From Shinella sp. UYSO24 (lineage in GTDB: Bacteria > Pseudomonadota > Alphaproteobacteria > Rhizobiales > Rhizobiaceae): a stretch of DNA of 64,000 nt. The stretch covers positions 62,001 to 126,000 of the forward strand of contig CABHNZ010000004.1 of assembly GCA_902167985.1 (NCBI GenBank), given 5' to 3'. Shown in pieces: positions 8,987-18,465 of this stretch (the stretch's first letter is position 1; every line of letters starts with the position of its first letter). The notes beneath the pieces were generated by a model. That model searched no databases. It was not told where the DNA came from and saw nothing but the letters and a program-made list of their open reading frames with translations. The position numbers were made by a program, and so were the translations under genes.

Positions 8987-11306
8987 TCAGCGAGCGGCCG
9001 CCCGCAGCACCGGGCTCGTATCGCGCTTCTCGCCGCGGCGCAGACCGGAAGCCTTGTCACTGGCCGAGGCCTCGCCAAAAGGCCGAGAATGCGGTCGGAA
9101 CTGACCGGCATGGAGAAGACATAACCCTGCACCAGATCGGCGAGGTTATGGCGGTTGATCAGGGAGAGCTGCTCGCGCGTCTCGACGCCCTCGACCACGA
9201 TCTGCAGACCCAGCTCGCGCGACAGGTTGACGATGCCGCGCAGGAGCTTGAGCTTGCGCTGGTCCTCGCCCAGTTCGCGGATGAAGGCGCGGTCGATCTT
9301 CACGGCGTCGAGCGGCAGCGTGTCGAGATAGCTGAGGCTGGAGAAGCCGGTACCGAAGTCATCGATCGCGATCGTGACGCCGATGGCGCGGAACTGGTTG
9401 AGAATGGCGCTCACCGCCACCGGCTCATCCATGAAGCAGCTTTCCGTCACTTCCAGATGCAGCCGTGAAGGCGCAAGCGCATGCCGCTGCAATGCGCCGA
9501 CGACATGCTCGATAATATCCTGGTCGCGCAGATCCTCGATCGACAGGTTGACCGATACCGCCACATGCTCCGGCCATTGCGAGCAGTCGTGGCAGGCCTG
9601 TTCCAGCACGAAATGGGTGATCTGCGTGACGAGCCCCATATCCTCCGCCATCGGCACGAAGATATTGGGGCCGACCATGCCGCGCTCCGGATGGCGCCAG
9701 CGTACCAAGGCTCGCAGCATTCGATACCGGAACCGTCCGGGCGGTACATGGGCTGATAGACCGTGTGGAAATCGCGCGCCTCGATCGCCTGCCGCAGATC
9801 GGAACGGAGCTGCTGGTTCTCGGTATATTGCGCATCCATCTCCTCGCGGAAGATGATCAATGCACCATTGCCCGTCGACTTTGCATGGTTGAGGGCGAGA
9901 TCCGCCTTGATCTGCCAGTCTTCCATAGAGAAATCATCCGCAGGAAGAATGACGCAGCCGCTGTTGAGCGATACGGAGAGCCGGATATCCTCGACGCCGT
10001 AATAGCCCTGAAGCGTCGAGTGTATGTGGCGCAGCCGCATCTCGATCTCTTCCGGCGAGCGACCGTTGCCGAGCATGACCACGAACTCGTCACCGACGAG
10101 ACGGCCGATCAGCGTATCCTCGTTGCCCATCTCGCCAAGCCGCCCGGCAATCGCAGCAAGCAGCTTGTCGCCGACGATATGCCCGCGCATGTCGTTGACA
10201 TGCTTGAAACCATCGACGTCCATGACGGCGAGACCGGCCATCTTACCGGCCTGGCGGGTCAGCATGGCCTGCGCCAGATTGCCGAAATGGCTGCGGTTCG
10301 GCAGGCCCGTCAGCCCATCGAATTCCGCCATGTGGCGAACCTTTTCTTCCGCCTCGACGCGCGCCGTGACGTCTTCAAAAATCAGCACCACGCCGCCATC
10401 GGCGCGGCGGGTGGCGGAAAATTCCAGCCGGCGCTCATCCTGAAACCGCAGAAGCGCCCGCCCGAGCGAACCATCAGAGAGGAATGAAAGTTGCGGCAGG
10501 ACATTCGCCGGGACGTTCTGCGCATCCTCGCGCAAGGCCTCGACGAAAGCTTCGTCCTTCAGATCCCTGTGCCGCTTCAGACCAAGCAGGCTGCGCGCCC
10601 GCCGGTTGATGACCTGTATCCGCCCGTCTCCGTCCAGCATGACGAGACCATGGGCCATCGTCGTCAGGGCCGTATCGAAACGGCCGGCAATGATGGCCAT
10701 CTCGCGGGATGCGGTGACATTCTCATAGAGAAACTCGCGCACGCCGCGCGCCATGGAGCGCGTCGTCAGGCCGAAGGGCACGAGCAGAAGCGACATTAGA
10801 ATGAGGTTGCGCTCGCCGCTCATCAGGCTGGCGGCGATGATCGGAAAGCAGGCGCCGATCGTCTGGGCATCGACGGCATATTTCGAACCGTAATTGCGGC
10901 CGACGATCGACATCATCGAGCCGAGCGTCATCGCAATGCAGGTGAAGGCGGCAAACGTGTTCTGCAGCACGACCAGCGCATAGCCGCTGCAGATCCCGAG
11001 CAGCGATGCCGTCAGCGCGCCGCCGATAATGTAGCGGCGCTCGATCACGCGGATATCGGCTTCTTCAAGCTTGCTCTTGTCGGTACGATCGAAGGCGCGG
11101 AAGCAGATGACCCTGTAAATGCAGACAGCGAGGAAGGCCGCGGCCATCAGAAGATAGAACGCGTCGTCGGTGCTGTTGAACACGATCAGGCACCACACGA
11201 CATGGACCACCACACCGGTCCAGAGCGTGCCGCGGTTGCCGAACAGGGACGAGACGAAAGACAGATACACATCTGTCGAGATCGCCTTCGATTCCACTTC
11301 CTTCAT
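8987..11306 (-). CDS. Membrane GGDEF/EAL c-di-GMP protein, two frameshifts
   Basis: With two single bases restored (near 9710, GAG[G]CC; near 9077, TTTT[T]GG) this becomes a 773-residue protein. It has five to six N-terminal transmembrane segments (residues 20-190), a PAS-like sensor (ITTMAHGLVMLDGDGRIQVINRRARSLLG-like region, residues 225-320), a GGDEF domain and an EAL domain. The GGDEF signature is altered: RLVGDEF in place of RxGGDEF. The EAL domain has EALVRWRHP, DDFGTGFSS and VVEGVET, the metal- and substrate-binding motifs of an active phosphodiesterase. I therefore expect c-di-GMP hydrolysis, possibly with GTP binding by the GGDEF part. The tail after restoration ends ...GLRRGEKRDTSPVLRAAAR. 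Confidence 0.9.
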
Positions 11307-11751
11307 AGGGTATCATTCCCGTGATATTCGAGAGCCGAGACTGCCGGAAACCCTTTAAGAATTGCTTGTTTTCAACGTGCCTCCCCCCGCTTTCATGGGG
11401 GTATTTCAAACATGTTCAACGGATGGCCAACACCATCGCTCAATTTGTAACGAAGCTGCGCATGACCGGGTTCTGGCAATGGCTTCCATAAGCTCCGGCA
11501 GCGATTGCCAGGCCGCTACTGATGACATCGGCGCTGGCACAGCTCATCATCGCACCCCCGGCTTGCGCTGAGATAGCGCAAAATGTCGCATCCTGCCGGC
11601 TACTCTCTGCGGGCCTCGCCGGCATCGCCCTCGAAACCTGCTTGAATCGCCCTTGACTTGACAATAGGCCCAACTGCAAAACAAGGCGACTACGGAATGC
11701 CATCACGGGCTTCCTTGGCGCTTGTTATTCAAAGCCCTGCCGGAGACTTTC
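11307..11751. other. Gene-free spacer, divergent promoter region
   Basis: This 445-bp stretch lies between the divergently transcribed GGDEF/EAL gene and the PuuD-like gene. No open frame in it has a ribosome site or family signature. A TTGACA at 11658-11663 is the only promoter-like element I can point to, and it lacks a convincing -10 at the usual spacing. Confidence 0.4.
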
Positions 11752-12524
11752 ATGCCGAAGCCACTCGTTGCCGTCCCCGCCGACCTCCGCGAGATCGAGG
11801 GTGCCCTCTGGCACGCAGCGCCGGACCAGTATGTCTCGGCCGCCATGAAGGTTGCAGGCGCCATGAGCGTCATCGTGCCGGCCTTCGAGGCGGGCAATGA
11901 TGCCGATGCGCTGCTCGACCGTGTCGATGGCGTGCTGATCTCCGGCGCCGTCAGCAATGTCCATCCGTCGCTCTACGGCAAGAAGGCCACCGATGCGGAC
12001 GGCCCCTTCGATCCGGGCCGCGATGCCACTTCCCTGCCCCTCATCCGCCGGGCGATCGATCGCGGCATTCCGCTTCTGGCCATCTGCCGCGGCATCCAGG
12101 AGCTCAACGTCGCGCTTGGCGGCACGCTGGCAAGCGAAATCCAGGATCTGCCCGGCCGCCATGACCATCGCAAGCCGGACGTGAGCGAGCGTGACGGCAT
12201 GTATGCCATCCGCCAGCCGGTCTTCGTCTCGGAAGGCTCCTGCATCGCAAGCTACCTCGGCTTTGCCGGCGAGGTCCAGGTCAATTCGCTGCATCGTCAG
12301 GCGATTGCCGAGACTGCTCCAAGGCTGAAGGTGGAAGCGACGGCCGCAGACGGCACCGTCGAGGCGGTCTCCGTCATCGATGCGAAGAATTTCGCCGTCG
12401 GCGTGCAATGGCATCCGGAATACTGGGCCGAGACGGACGCGCCGTCACGCGCGCTCTTCGAAGCATTTGGCGAAGCGTCCGCGCCTATCAGGCCCGCCGC
12501 AACGCAACCAGCGCCGCCGCCTGA
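11752..12524 (+). CDS. Gamma-glutamyl-GABA hydrolase family protein (PuuD-like), one frameshift
   Basis: This class-I glutamine-amidotransferase-fold hydrolase (peptidase C26) resembles PuuD, which releases glutamate from gamma-glutamylated amines in putrescine breakdown. The nucleophile elbow is LLAICRGIQELNVALGG, the catalytic His-Glu pair lies in GVQWHPEYW, and VNSLHRQAI is also conserved. The frame breaks near 12477 (GCG[G]TCCGC). With a G restored the protein is 257 residues and ends RAYQARRNATSAAA, rather than running on into low-complexity sequence. ATG 11752 has CGGAG seven bases upstream and is preferred over one 30 bp earlier. It is convergent with the LacI gene. Confidence 0.88.
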
Positions 12525-12555
12525 ACGGCAAGCGAGGGCCGACAGCGCCTCTCGC

Positions 12556-12626
12556 GCTCAAACCCACCGGCTGAAACCGCTCGGGCAGAAACCCGCTGGC
12601 TCAAACCCGTTGCCTCATACCCGAGG
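12556..12626 (+). repeat. Degenerate 14-bp tandem repeat
   Basis: Five imperfect units of about 14 bp, with the consensus GCTCAAACCCGCTG, fill the space between the PuuD-like stop and the LacI stop and run into the last codons of the LacI gene. Examples are GCTCAAACCCACCG (12556) and GCTCAAACCCGTTG (12599). Confidence 0.7.
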
Positions 12627-13637
12627 GCGGCAAAGCCCGGTGGACTGGCGAATACGCATTTCCGGCTTGATCAGATGGATCCCGTCCGGCTCATGGCTGC
12701 CCGCCAGCCTGTCGAGCAGCGCGCGCGCCGCAAGCCGGCCGACTTCCGCCTGCTGATTGGAAACCGTGGTGAGCGCCGGAAGCGCAATCGACGCCTGCTC
12801 CAGATCGTCATATCCCGTGACCGAAATATCCTGCCCCGGAACGAGCCCGGCGCGCGCAATACCATTCATCAGGCCGATCGCCACCAGATCATTCCAGCAG
12901 ACGGCGGCCGTCGGCCGCTGCGGCAGCGAGAGAAAATGCACCGCCGCCTCGAACCCGCCCTGCATCGAGCGCGGCCCGGGAATGCGCAGTTCCGGATCGA
13001 CCTCGATGCCCGCCTTGCGCAGCGCATTGACATAGCCCTGATAGCGATCGCGGCCGGTCGATGTCTGGTCGGTACCGCCGATCATCGCGATCGTCCGGTG
13101 GCCAAGCCCGATCAGATGGTTGGTCGCAAGCGAGATGCCATAGGAATCGTCACCCCGATAGGTCGGCATGTCGACGCCATCCATGGAGCGGGCCACCAGA
13201 ATAGCCGGCATGCCGTTCTGTTCGGCAAGCTTCACATCCTCGATCGGCGTACCGATGGCCGGCGACATGATCACCCCGTCGCCGCCGAGCTGCAGCAGCG
13301 TTTCGATGAACATCCGCTGTTTTTCGACCGAATCGTAATGGTTGGAGAGAATGAAGGTCTGCCGGCTGCGGTCGAGTTCGGTCTCGATCGCCTTCAGGAT
13401 TTCGCCGTAGAACGGGTTCATGATGTCATGCACCACGACGCCGATAATGCCAGAGCGCGAGGTGCGCAGGCTGGCAGCGCGGCGATTGTAGATATAGCCG
13501 AGCGCCCGCGCCTGTTCCTTGATCTTTTCACGCGTATCGATGGCGACAAGCGGACTGTCGCGAAGCGCAAGGGAGATGGTCGCAGTCGACAGGCCGAGGC
13601 TCTCTGCAATCGTCGACAACTTGATTTTCTGCGCCAT
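12615..13637 (-). CDS. LacI-family transcriptional regulator
   Basis: The protein of about 340 residues starts MAQKIKLSTIAESLGLSTATISLALRD, the LacI helix-turn-helix, followed by the hinge GYIYNRRAASLRTSRSG and a periplasmic-binding-protein-like effector domain (IIGVVVHDIMNPFYGEI, VILVARS, CWNDLVAIGLMNGI, TGYDDLEQASIALPALTTV). It should repress or activate a carbohydrate gene set in response to a sugar ligand. No transport or catabolic operon lies beside it, so the target is not evident. The ATG at 13637 starts the canonical DNA-binding domain; an upstream ATG would add 17 atypical residues. The frame is intact. Confidence 0.92.
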   Translation of the reverse strand: MAQKIKLSTIAESLGLSTATISLALRDSPLVAIDTREKIKEQARALGYIYNRRAASLRTSRSGIIGVVVHDIMNPFYGEILKAIETELDRSRQTFILSNHYDSVEKQRMFIETLLQLGGDGVIMSPAIGTPIEDVKLAEQNGMPAILVARSMDGVDMPTYRGDDSYGISLATNHLIGLGHRTIAMIGGTDQTSTGRDRYQGYVNALRKAGIEVDPELRIPGPRSMQGGFEAAVHFLSLPQRPTAAVCWNDLVAIGLMNGIARAGLVPGQDISVTGYDDLEQASIALPALTTVSNQQAEVGRLAARALLDRLAGSHEPDGIHLIKPEMRIRQSTGLCRPRV

Positions 13638-13690
13638 CGTCCACCCGTATCCCGGCCACCTCCGGCCATGCCTTGAGCGCATTCGCACCC

Positions 13691-13720
13691 GAATTAAATT
13701 TTAAATAAACAATTTAATTC
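13691..13720. promoter_or_regulatory. AT-rich inverted repeat upstream of lacI-type gene
   Basis: Perfect 9-bp arms GAATTAAAT and ATTTAATTC with a 12-bp AT-rich spacer lie 54-83 bp upstream of the LacI-family start. The placement suggests an autoregulatory operator or promoter element; no consensus for this regulator is known to me. Confidence 0.4.
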
Positions 13721-13804
13721 TTTGCGACAATAGTGTGACGGGCAAAACCTGCTGCGGCAGAACTCGCTGCCCGGCGGCACGCTGACGCACCGGGCGGGCT
13801 CAGT

Positions 13805-14299
13805 TTATTCGTCCGACAGCAGCGGCTGAAGATTGCTTTCGACGGTGCGCAGAAGCTTGACCAGCGTCTTCACTTCCTTTTCGCTCAAGCCCTTGGCGGC
13901 CAGCGCACCGCAATCGGCAACCGAGCGGCCGATCTGCTCGACGCTTTTGAGCCCGGCTTCCGTGAGATGCACCTTGGTCAGCCGCCCGTCGCTGCCATCG
14001 GCACGGCGCTCGAGAAAGCCTTGCGCTTCCATCCGGCCGATCGTGCGCGTCATCGTCGGCGCCTTGACGCCGAGCCGGGTGGCAAGCTGGCCGGGCGTCA
14101 TTCCATCTTCCTCGGCCAGCATCAGGATCACACCATCCTGACCGGCATAAAGACCGCTGTCACCAAGGCTGCGGCTGAGTGCCGTCCGCATCGAACGCGC
14201 CGCCTGGGTGACGGCGGGAGCAAGATCGGCAGCGGAAAGGGCAGCGCTTTCCTTCTTCTTGCCGGACTTGGATTTCTTCTCGCCTTTTTTCTTGCTCAT
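13805..14299 (-). CDS. MarR-family transcriptional regulator
   Basis: This 164-residue protein has an unusual Lys-rich start (MSKKKGEKKSKSGKKKESA) followed by a MarR winged-helix core: DGVILMLAEEDGMTPGQLATRLGVKAPTMTRTIGRMEAQGFLERR as DNA-binding helix and wing, then GRLTKVHLTEAGLKSVEQI. It probably binds as a dimer to the intergenic region it shares with the divergent creatininase-family gene. The ATG at 14299 is chosen because the sequence upstream in frame does not look like protein. The ligand is unknown. Confidence 0.88.
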   Translation of the reverse strand: MSKKKGEKKSKSGKKKESAALSAADLAPAVTQAARSMRTALSRSLGDSGLYAGQDGVILMLAEEDGMTPGQLATRLGVKAPTMTRTIGRMEAQGFLERRADGSDGRLTKVHLTEAGLKSVEQIGRSVADCGALAAKGLSEKEVKTLVKLLRTVESNLQPLLSDE

Positions 14300-14405
14300 C
14301 GGCTCCGCCAGTCCTTGAACCCCAAAGGGCCTGTTTCGATTGCGTGCCCGCGACGCTATATGTAAGTGCGAAACATGCATACCGAAACCGGGAAACGACC
14401 GCCAG

Positions 14406-15196
14406 ATGCAGCCGCGCTCAAGACAGTATAACGAGACCGATCAAGGCCTTGCATCCACAGAAAGGCGTGACTGGATCGTCGTTCTGCCGCTTGGCGCCCA
14501 TGAGCAGCATGGCCCCCACCTGCCCTTCGACACCGATACGCTGATTGCAGAAGGCCTCGCCGAACGCCTCAAGAAGGCCCTGCCGGACAGCCTGCCCGTC
14601 ACCTTCCTGCCGGTCGAACCGGTTGGCTATTCCATCGAGCATATGGATGTCGAGGGCACGAAGACGCTCTCCTTCGACGAGGCCGTCAACCGCTGGCTCG
14701 GCATTGCCGAGGACCTGCATCGGCAGGGCATCCGGAAATTCGTCATGCTGAATGCCCATGGCGGCAACTCGCCGCTGATGACGATCGTCGCGACCGAGGC
14801 CCGAATACGCTTCGGCATGCTGGCGGTGGCGACGAGCTGGACCCGTTTCGGCCAGCCGGAGGGCTGGATCGCGCCGGAAGACAAGGCGATCGATATCCAT
14901 GGCGGCGATATCGAGACCTCGGTCATGCTGGCGCTCTGGCCCGACCGGGTGGATATGACCAAGCTGCCGCCTTCTTCTCCCGCCAGAGAGACTTCGCGCA
15001 CAAATTCAAACACCTGCGCGCCTACGGCCCGCACGCCTTCGGCTGGAAGATGGCCGACCTCAACGAAAAAGGCGTCGCCGGCAATGCCGCAGCGGCAACC
15101 GCCGAACGCGGCGAGGAACTGGTGGCGCACGCGGTGCGCGGCATCATCGAATTGCTGGAGGATGTGGCGCGGTTTGACGTGGAGACGCTGAGGTAG
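14406..15196 (+). CDS. Creatininase-family amidohydrolase, one frameshift
   Basis: The protein has the metal-binding motifs of the creatininase family: VLPLGAHEQHGPHLPFDTD near the start, VMLNAHGGNSPLM in the middle and DIHGGDIETSVMLA. Members hydrolyse cyclic amides or act in cofactor maturation; substrate is not readable here. The frame breaks near 14966 (CTG[G]CCGCC). With a G restored the sequence continues AAFFSRQRDFAHKFKHLRAYG and ends at 15196 with 263 residues, the usual length. It is divergent from the MarR gene, which is its likely regulator. Confidence 0.87.
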
Positions 15197-15247
15197 AAAG
15201 CAAGGGCTCAATATGCCATGCTCAGGCAGCACGGAGGCTTTGAGCCC

Positions 15248-15505
15248 ATGACCTTGAACATTCGCAGTGACGAAGCAGAGGCACTTGCAAGAGAGCTGGC
15301 GCGCCTGGATGGGACGACGGTGGCTGAAGCGGTCATATCGGCGCTACGCGAAACAATCGACAAACGTACACGCGAAGAAAGTGCCACCGAAGCAGCCAAA
15401 CGCATCCTTGCCAGAAGAGGACTTGGCTTTCCGGCGAAACGAAACCCCGTCCCGGCAGATGCCTATCACGATCTGGATGCGGACGAGGCAGGCAATGTTC
15501 GTTGA
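15248..15505 (+). CDS. vapB: VapB-type antitoxin
   Basis: This 85-residue protein starts MTLNIRSDEAEALARELARLDGTTVAEAVISALRE, which is the Rv0623/PSK-type antitoxin family: a short ribbon-helix-like N-terminus for DNA and dimer contacts and an acidic, flexible C-terminus that wraps the toxin. The last 11 bp overlap the start of the PIN-domain toxin, so the pair is translationally coupled. GGAGG lies about ten bases before the ATG. The complex probably represses its own promoter. Confidence 0.88.
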   Translation: MTLNIRSDEAEALARELARLDGTTVAEAVISALRETIDKRTREESATEAAKRILARRGLGFPAKRNPVPADAYHDLDADEAGNVR

Positions 15506-15928
15506 TGCCTGCGCGATCGTTTCACTCATGCGGGCGAAGACACCGCTCAATCTTATGAGCGGGCCTTATCACTTGCGACCTCACCCTTCACATCGCCTCT
15601 CGCGGCATGGGAAGCGATCATCGTCCTCTCACGGCCCGATCAGTTGAATTGTCGATATTCCGAGGCCGAGGGCGCAGTGACCGAATGGCTCGATGCTCGA
15701 AACATCGCAATCCGGCATAGTGCCTCGCCGCGCGTGCTGCTTTCCCATGCAGTAAGGGCCGCAGAAAACTACGGCATCGGCCGCCGCTATCTCAGCAATT
15801 TCGACTGCTTCCATTATGCCGAAGCAAAAACGGCAGGCGTGCCGTTGCTGACATTGGACAACCTGCTGCGTGCCACAGATATCGAAACGCAGCCCCCATC
15901 TGTCCCCACCCCTGATGTGATTTTATAA
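15495..15928 (+). CDS. vapC: VapC-type PIN ribonuclease toxin, one frameshift
   Basis: This PIN-domain endoribonuclease is the toxin partner of VapB. MFVDACAIVSLM carries the first catalytic Asp (residue 4). The frame breaks near 15530 (ATG[G]CGGGC). With a G restored it continues AGEDTAQSYERALSLATS and AAWEAIIVLSRP (conserved Glu), then NFDCFHYAEAK and PLLTLDN supply the remaining acidic residues. The restored length is 144 residues, normal for the family. If the frameshift were real the toxin would be inactive, but the conservation downstream argues for a sequence error. The stop overlaps a Zur-like palindrome of the next gene. Confidence 0.86.
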
Positions 15929-15932
15929 CATC
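15914..15932. promoter_or_regulatory. Zur-like operator upstream of COG0523 GTPase
   Basis: GATGTGATTTTATAACATC is a 19-bp palindrome with one mismatched pair, 95 bp upstream of the COG0523 gene start. It resembles the alphaproteobacterial Zur box (a TGTTATANNATAACA-type AT-rich palindrome). Zinc-repressed expression of a His-rich COG0523 chaperone is a known theme, which supports the assignment. Confidence 0.55.
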
Positions 15933-16027
15933 GACCCCTTTGAACTCCTCAAGGCTTCGGCTTATATGGGGCGGACCAAGATTCCGCGCCCGATGGCGCC
16001 TGTTCAAAAAATTCCTTGAGGTTCGTC

Positions 16028-17193
16028 ATGACCGAAACAGCAACGCCCAAGCCCGTTCCCGTTACCGTGCTCACCGGTTATCTCGGCGCCGGCAAGACGA
16101 CGCTCCTGAACCGCATTCTCTCCGAAAGCCACGGCAAGAAATACGCCGTCATCGTCAACGAGTTCGGCGAGATCGGCATCGATAACGACCTGATCGTCGA
16201 ATCCGACGAAGAGATCTACGAGATGAACAACGGCTGCGTCTGCTGCACCGTGCGCGGCGATCTGATCCGCGTCGTCGAGGGCCTGATGCGCCGCCCCGGC
16301 CGTTTCGACGGCATCATCGTCGAGACCACCGGCCTTGCCGATCCGGTTCCGGTCGCCCAGACCTTCTTCATGGATGACGACGTGCGCCAGAAGACGGAAC
16401 TCGATGCCGTCGTGGCCCTGGTCGATGCAAAGCACCTGCCGCTGCGCCTGAAGGACAGCCGCGAGGCCGAAGACCAGATCGCCTTTGCCGATGTCGTCCT
16501 CATCAACAAGACCGACCTCGTCACCCCGGAAGAACTGGCCGTTGTCGAAGAGTCGTGCGCGCCATCAACCCGACGGCCCGCGTCTACAAGACCAGCCGCT
16601 CCGGCGTTGATCTCGCCCGCGTTCTCGATCAGGGCGCCTTCAACCTCGAGCGTGCGCTCGAAAACGATCCGCATTTCCTCGATCACGACCACGAGGACCA
16701 TGTCTGCGGCCCCGATTGCGGCCATGACCACAGCCATGACCATCACCACCACGCCCACGATCATGGGCATGACCACCAGCATCATGACCATGGACACGAT
16801 CACGGGCACGATCATCACCATCATGATCACGACCACCACCACCATGATCACGGCCCGATGTCGCCGATCCATGACGTGACGGTGAAGTCGATCTCCCTGC
16901 GTGGCGGCGAGATGAACCCGGAGCGTTTCTTCCCCTGGATCCAGAAGATCACCCAGACGGAAGGTCCCAACATCCTGCGCCTCAAGGGCATCATCGCCTT
17001 CAAGGGTGATGAGGAACGCTATGTCGTGCAGGGCGTCCACATGATCGTCGAAGGCGATCACCAGCGTCCGTGGAAGGAAGGCGAAAAGCGCGAAAGCCGC
17101 CTCGTCTTCATCGGCCGCGAGCTGGATTTCGACAAGATCGAGAAGAGCTTCCTCGCCTGCCAGGCCAATGCCTCGACCCCGATGCCGGCCTGA
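16028..17193 (+). CDS. CobW/COG0523 GTPase, zinc metallochaperone type, one frameshift
   Basis: This is a G3E-family GTPase. The Walker A motif GYLGAGKTTLLN is at about residues 17-28, the metal-binding CxCC motif reads GCVCC, and switch and G4 elements are IVETTGLADP and LINKTDL. A very His-rich linker (about 60 residues, encoded around 16680-16860, with runs such as HDHHHHAHDHGHDHQHHDH) precedes the CobW C-terminal domain (VKSISLRGGEMNPERFFPW...). This architecture fits ZigA/YeiR-like zinc insertion. The frame breaks near 16552 (GAG[G]TCGTG); restored length is 388 residues. The upstream Zur-like box supports induction under zinc starvation, and a WD40 gene follows. Confidence 0.9.
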
Positions 17194-17222
17194 TAGCGCA
17201 AAAGCAGACACATGGCAGAAGA

Positions 17223-17243
17223 AGGGGCCGCTTAGCGGCCCTT
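17223..17243 (+). terminator. Terminator after COG0523 gene
   Basis: A strong GC-rich stem AGGGGCCGC / GCGGCCCTT with a three-base loop lies 30 bp after the stop and ends in TTT. It probably ends the COG0523 transcript, leaving the WD40 gene partly or wholly on its own promoter. Confidence 0.6.
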
Positions 17244-17272
17244 TCCATACCCGAAACAGGCGTGCCCGGCAA

Positions 17273-17328
17273 ACCTTGTACCGCAGACCTTGTGCCGCAG
17301 AGCTTGTACCCGAGACCTTGCACCGGAG
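17273..17328 (+). repeat. 14-bp tandem repeat, four units
   Basis: Four head-to-tail 14-bp units: ACCTTGTACCGCAG, ACCTTGTGCCGCAG, AGCTTGTACCCGAG and ACCTTGCACCGGAG. They sit in the spacer between the COG0523 terminator and the WD40 gene and do not encode a recognisable protein. Confidence 0.8.
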
Positions 17329-17411
17329 ACTGCGGCCCCACAATTGTCATCGACTGCCGATCCGCCCTATAACCCTTCCGATATCCTTTGCCTTGAGAGA
17401 CTTTTCGCCTG

Positions 17412-18396
17412 ATGCCTACCGTTGCCCCCCTTGACCTCGAGGCCACGTCGTCGCCACGCATTTCCTCGGCGAGACCCCCTTCTTCGCCACCGCCGCCGGC
17501 ACCATTCACCGGCTGGACGAAGGCGAGAAGGTGAGCGAAGTGCATCAGGGCCTGCTCACCTGCATCAAGGATCCGTTCAGCCAGTCGCTGCTGACCGGCG
17601 GCGAAGACGGCAAGGTCTTCCGCATCACGGCCGACGGTACCGCAACACTGATGGCGGAAGTCCCGCGCAAGTGGATCAGCGTCGTTGCCGGCGGCCCGCA
17701 GAATGCCGTGGCCTATGCCAGCGGCAAGACCAGCTATGTTCGCCTGAACGACGGCACGGTGAAGGAATTCGTCGAGGAGCGCAGCGTCGAAGGCCTCGCC
17801 TTCGCCGCCAAGGGCCTGCGCATTGCCGCCGCCCGTTATAATGGCGTCTCGCTCCACTGGGTCGGCACCAGCTCCCCGGCACAGGATCTCGAATGGAAAG
17901 GCGCCCATACGGGCGTCACCTTCTCGCCGGATGGCCGCTTCCTCGTCACCATGATGCAGGAAAATGCGCTGCACGGCTGGAAGCTGGATGGCAAGCAGGG
18001 TGAAAACCGCCATATGCGGATGACCGGCTATCCCGCCAAGGTCAAATCCCTGTCCTGGTCGGTGAAGGGCAAATGGCTCGCCTCTTCCGGTGCGCCGGCG
18101 GCGATCGTCTGGCCGTTCGCCTCGAAGGATGGCCCGATGGGCCGCGCGCCGCTCGAACTCGGCACCCGCGCCAATATCATGGTCACGGACGTCGCCTTCC
18201 ATCCCGCCGAGGAAGTGCTCGCCATCGGTTTCATCGACGGCATGATCCTCGCGTCCGCCTGTCGGATGAAAAGGAGGCGCTGCTTCGTCGCCCCGGCAAG
18301 GGCGGCATCACCTCGATGAGCTGGAGTGCCAATGGCAAGCTCCTCGCCTTCGCCTCCGATCAGGGCGATTGCGGCATCATCGACATCAGCGCCTGA
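17412..18396 (+). CDS. WD40-repeat protein, two frameshifts
   Basis: After restoring one G at each of two sites (near 17441, GAGG[G]CCAC; near 18253, GCG[G]TCCGC) this becomes a 328-residue protein made of WD40-like repeats. Recognisable strands are SLLTGGEDGKVFRI, GVTFSPDGRFLVTMMQENALHGWKL, VKSLSWSVKGKWLASSGAPAAIVWPF and ITSMSWSANGKLLAFASDQGDCGII. No signal peptide is present, so it should be a cytoplasmic beta-propeller that scaffolds other proteins. It follows the zinc-chaperone gene on the same strand, which suggests but does not prove a shared role in metal handling. Confidence 0.85.
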
Positions 18397-18425
18397 ATTT
18401 CAATCTTAAGTTGCATTAATGGATA

Positions 18426-18451
18426 GGCGGGGGCCCACACAAGCCCCCGCC
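18426..18451. terminator. Hairpin between convergent genes
   Basis: A nine-base-pair stem GGCGGGGGC / GCCCCCGCC with an eight-base loop lies between the WD40 stop and the stop of the oppositely oriented small exported protein gene. It lacks a good T-run on either side but is well placed for bidirectional termination. Confidence 0.5.
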
Positions 18452-18465
18452 CACCTACGAAAACA

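Noticed and set aside
16680..16860. Repetitive sequence in the COG0523 gene as a possible CRISPR-like array
   Set aside because: It is in-frame His/Asp codon repetition (CAC/CAT/GAC/GAT), with no constant repeat-spacer structure and no cas genes.
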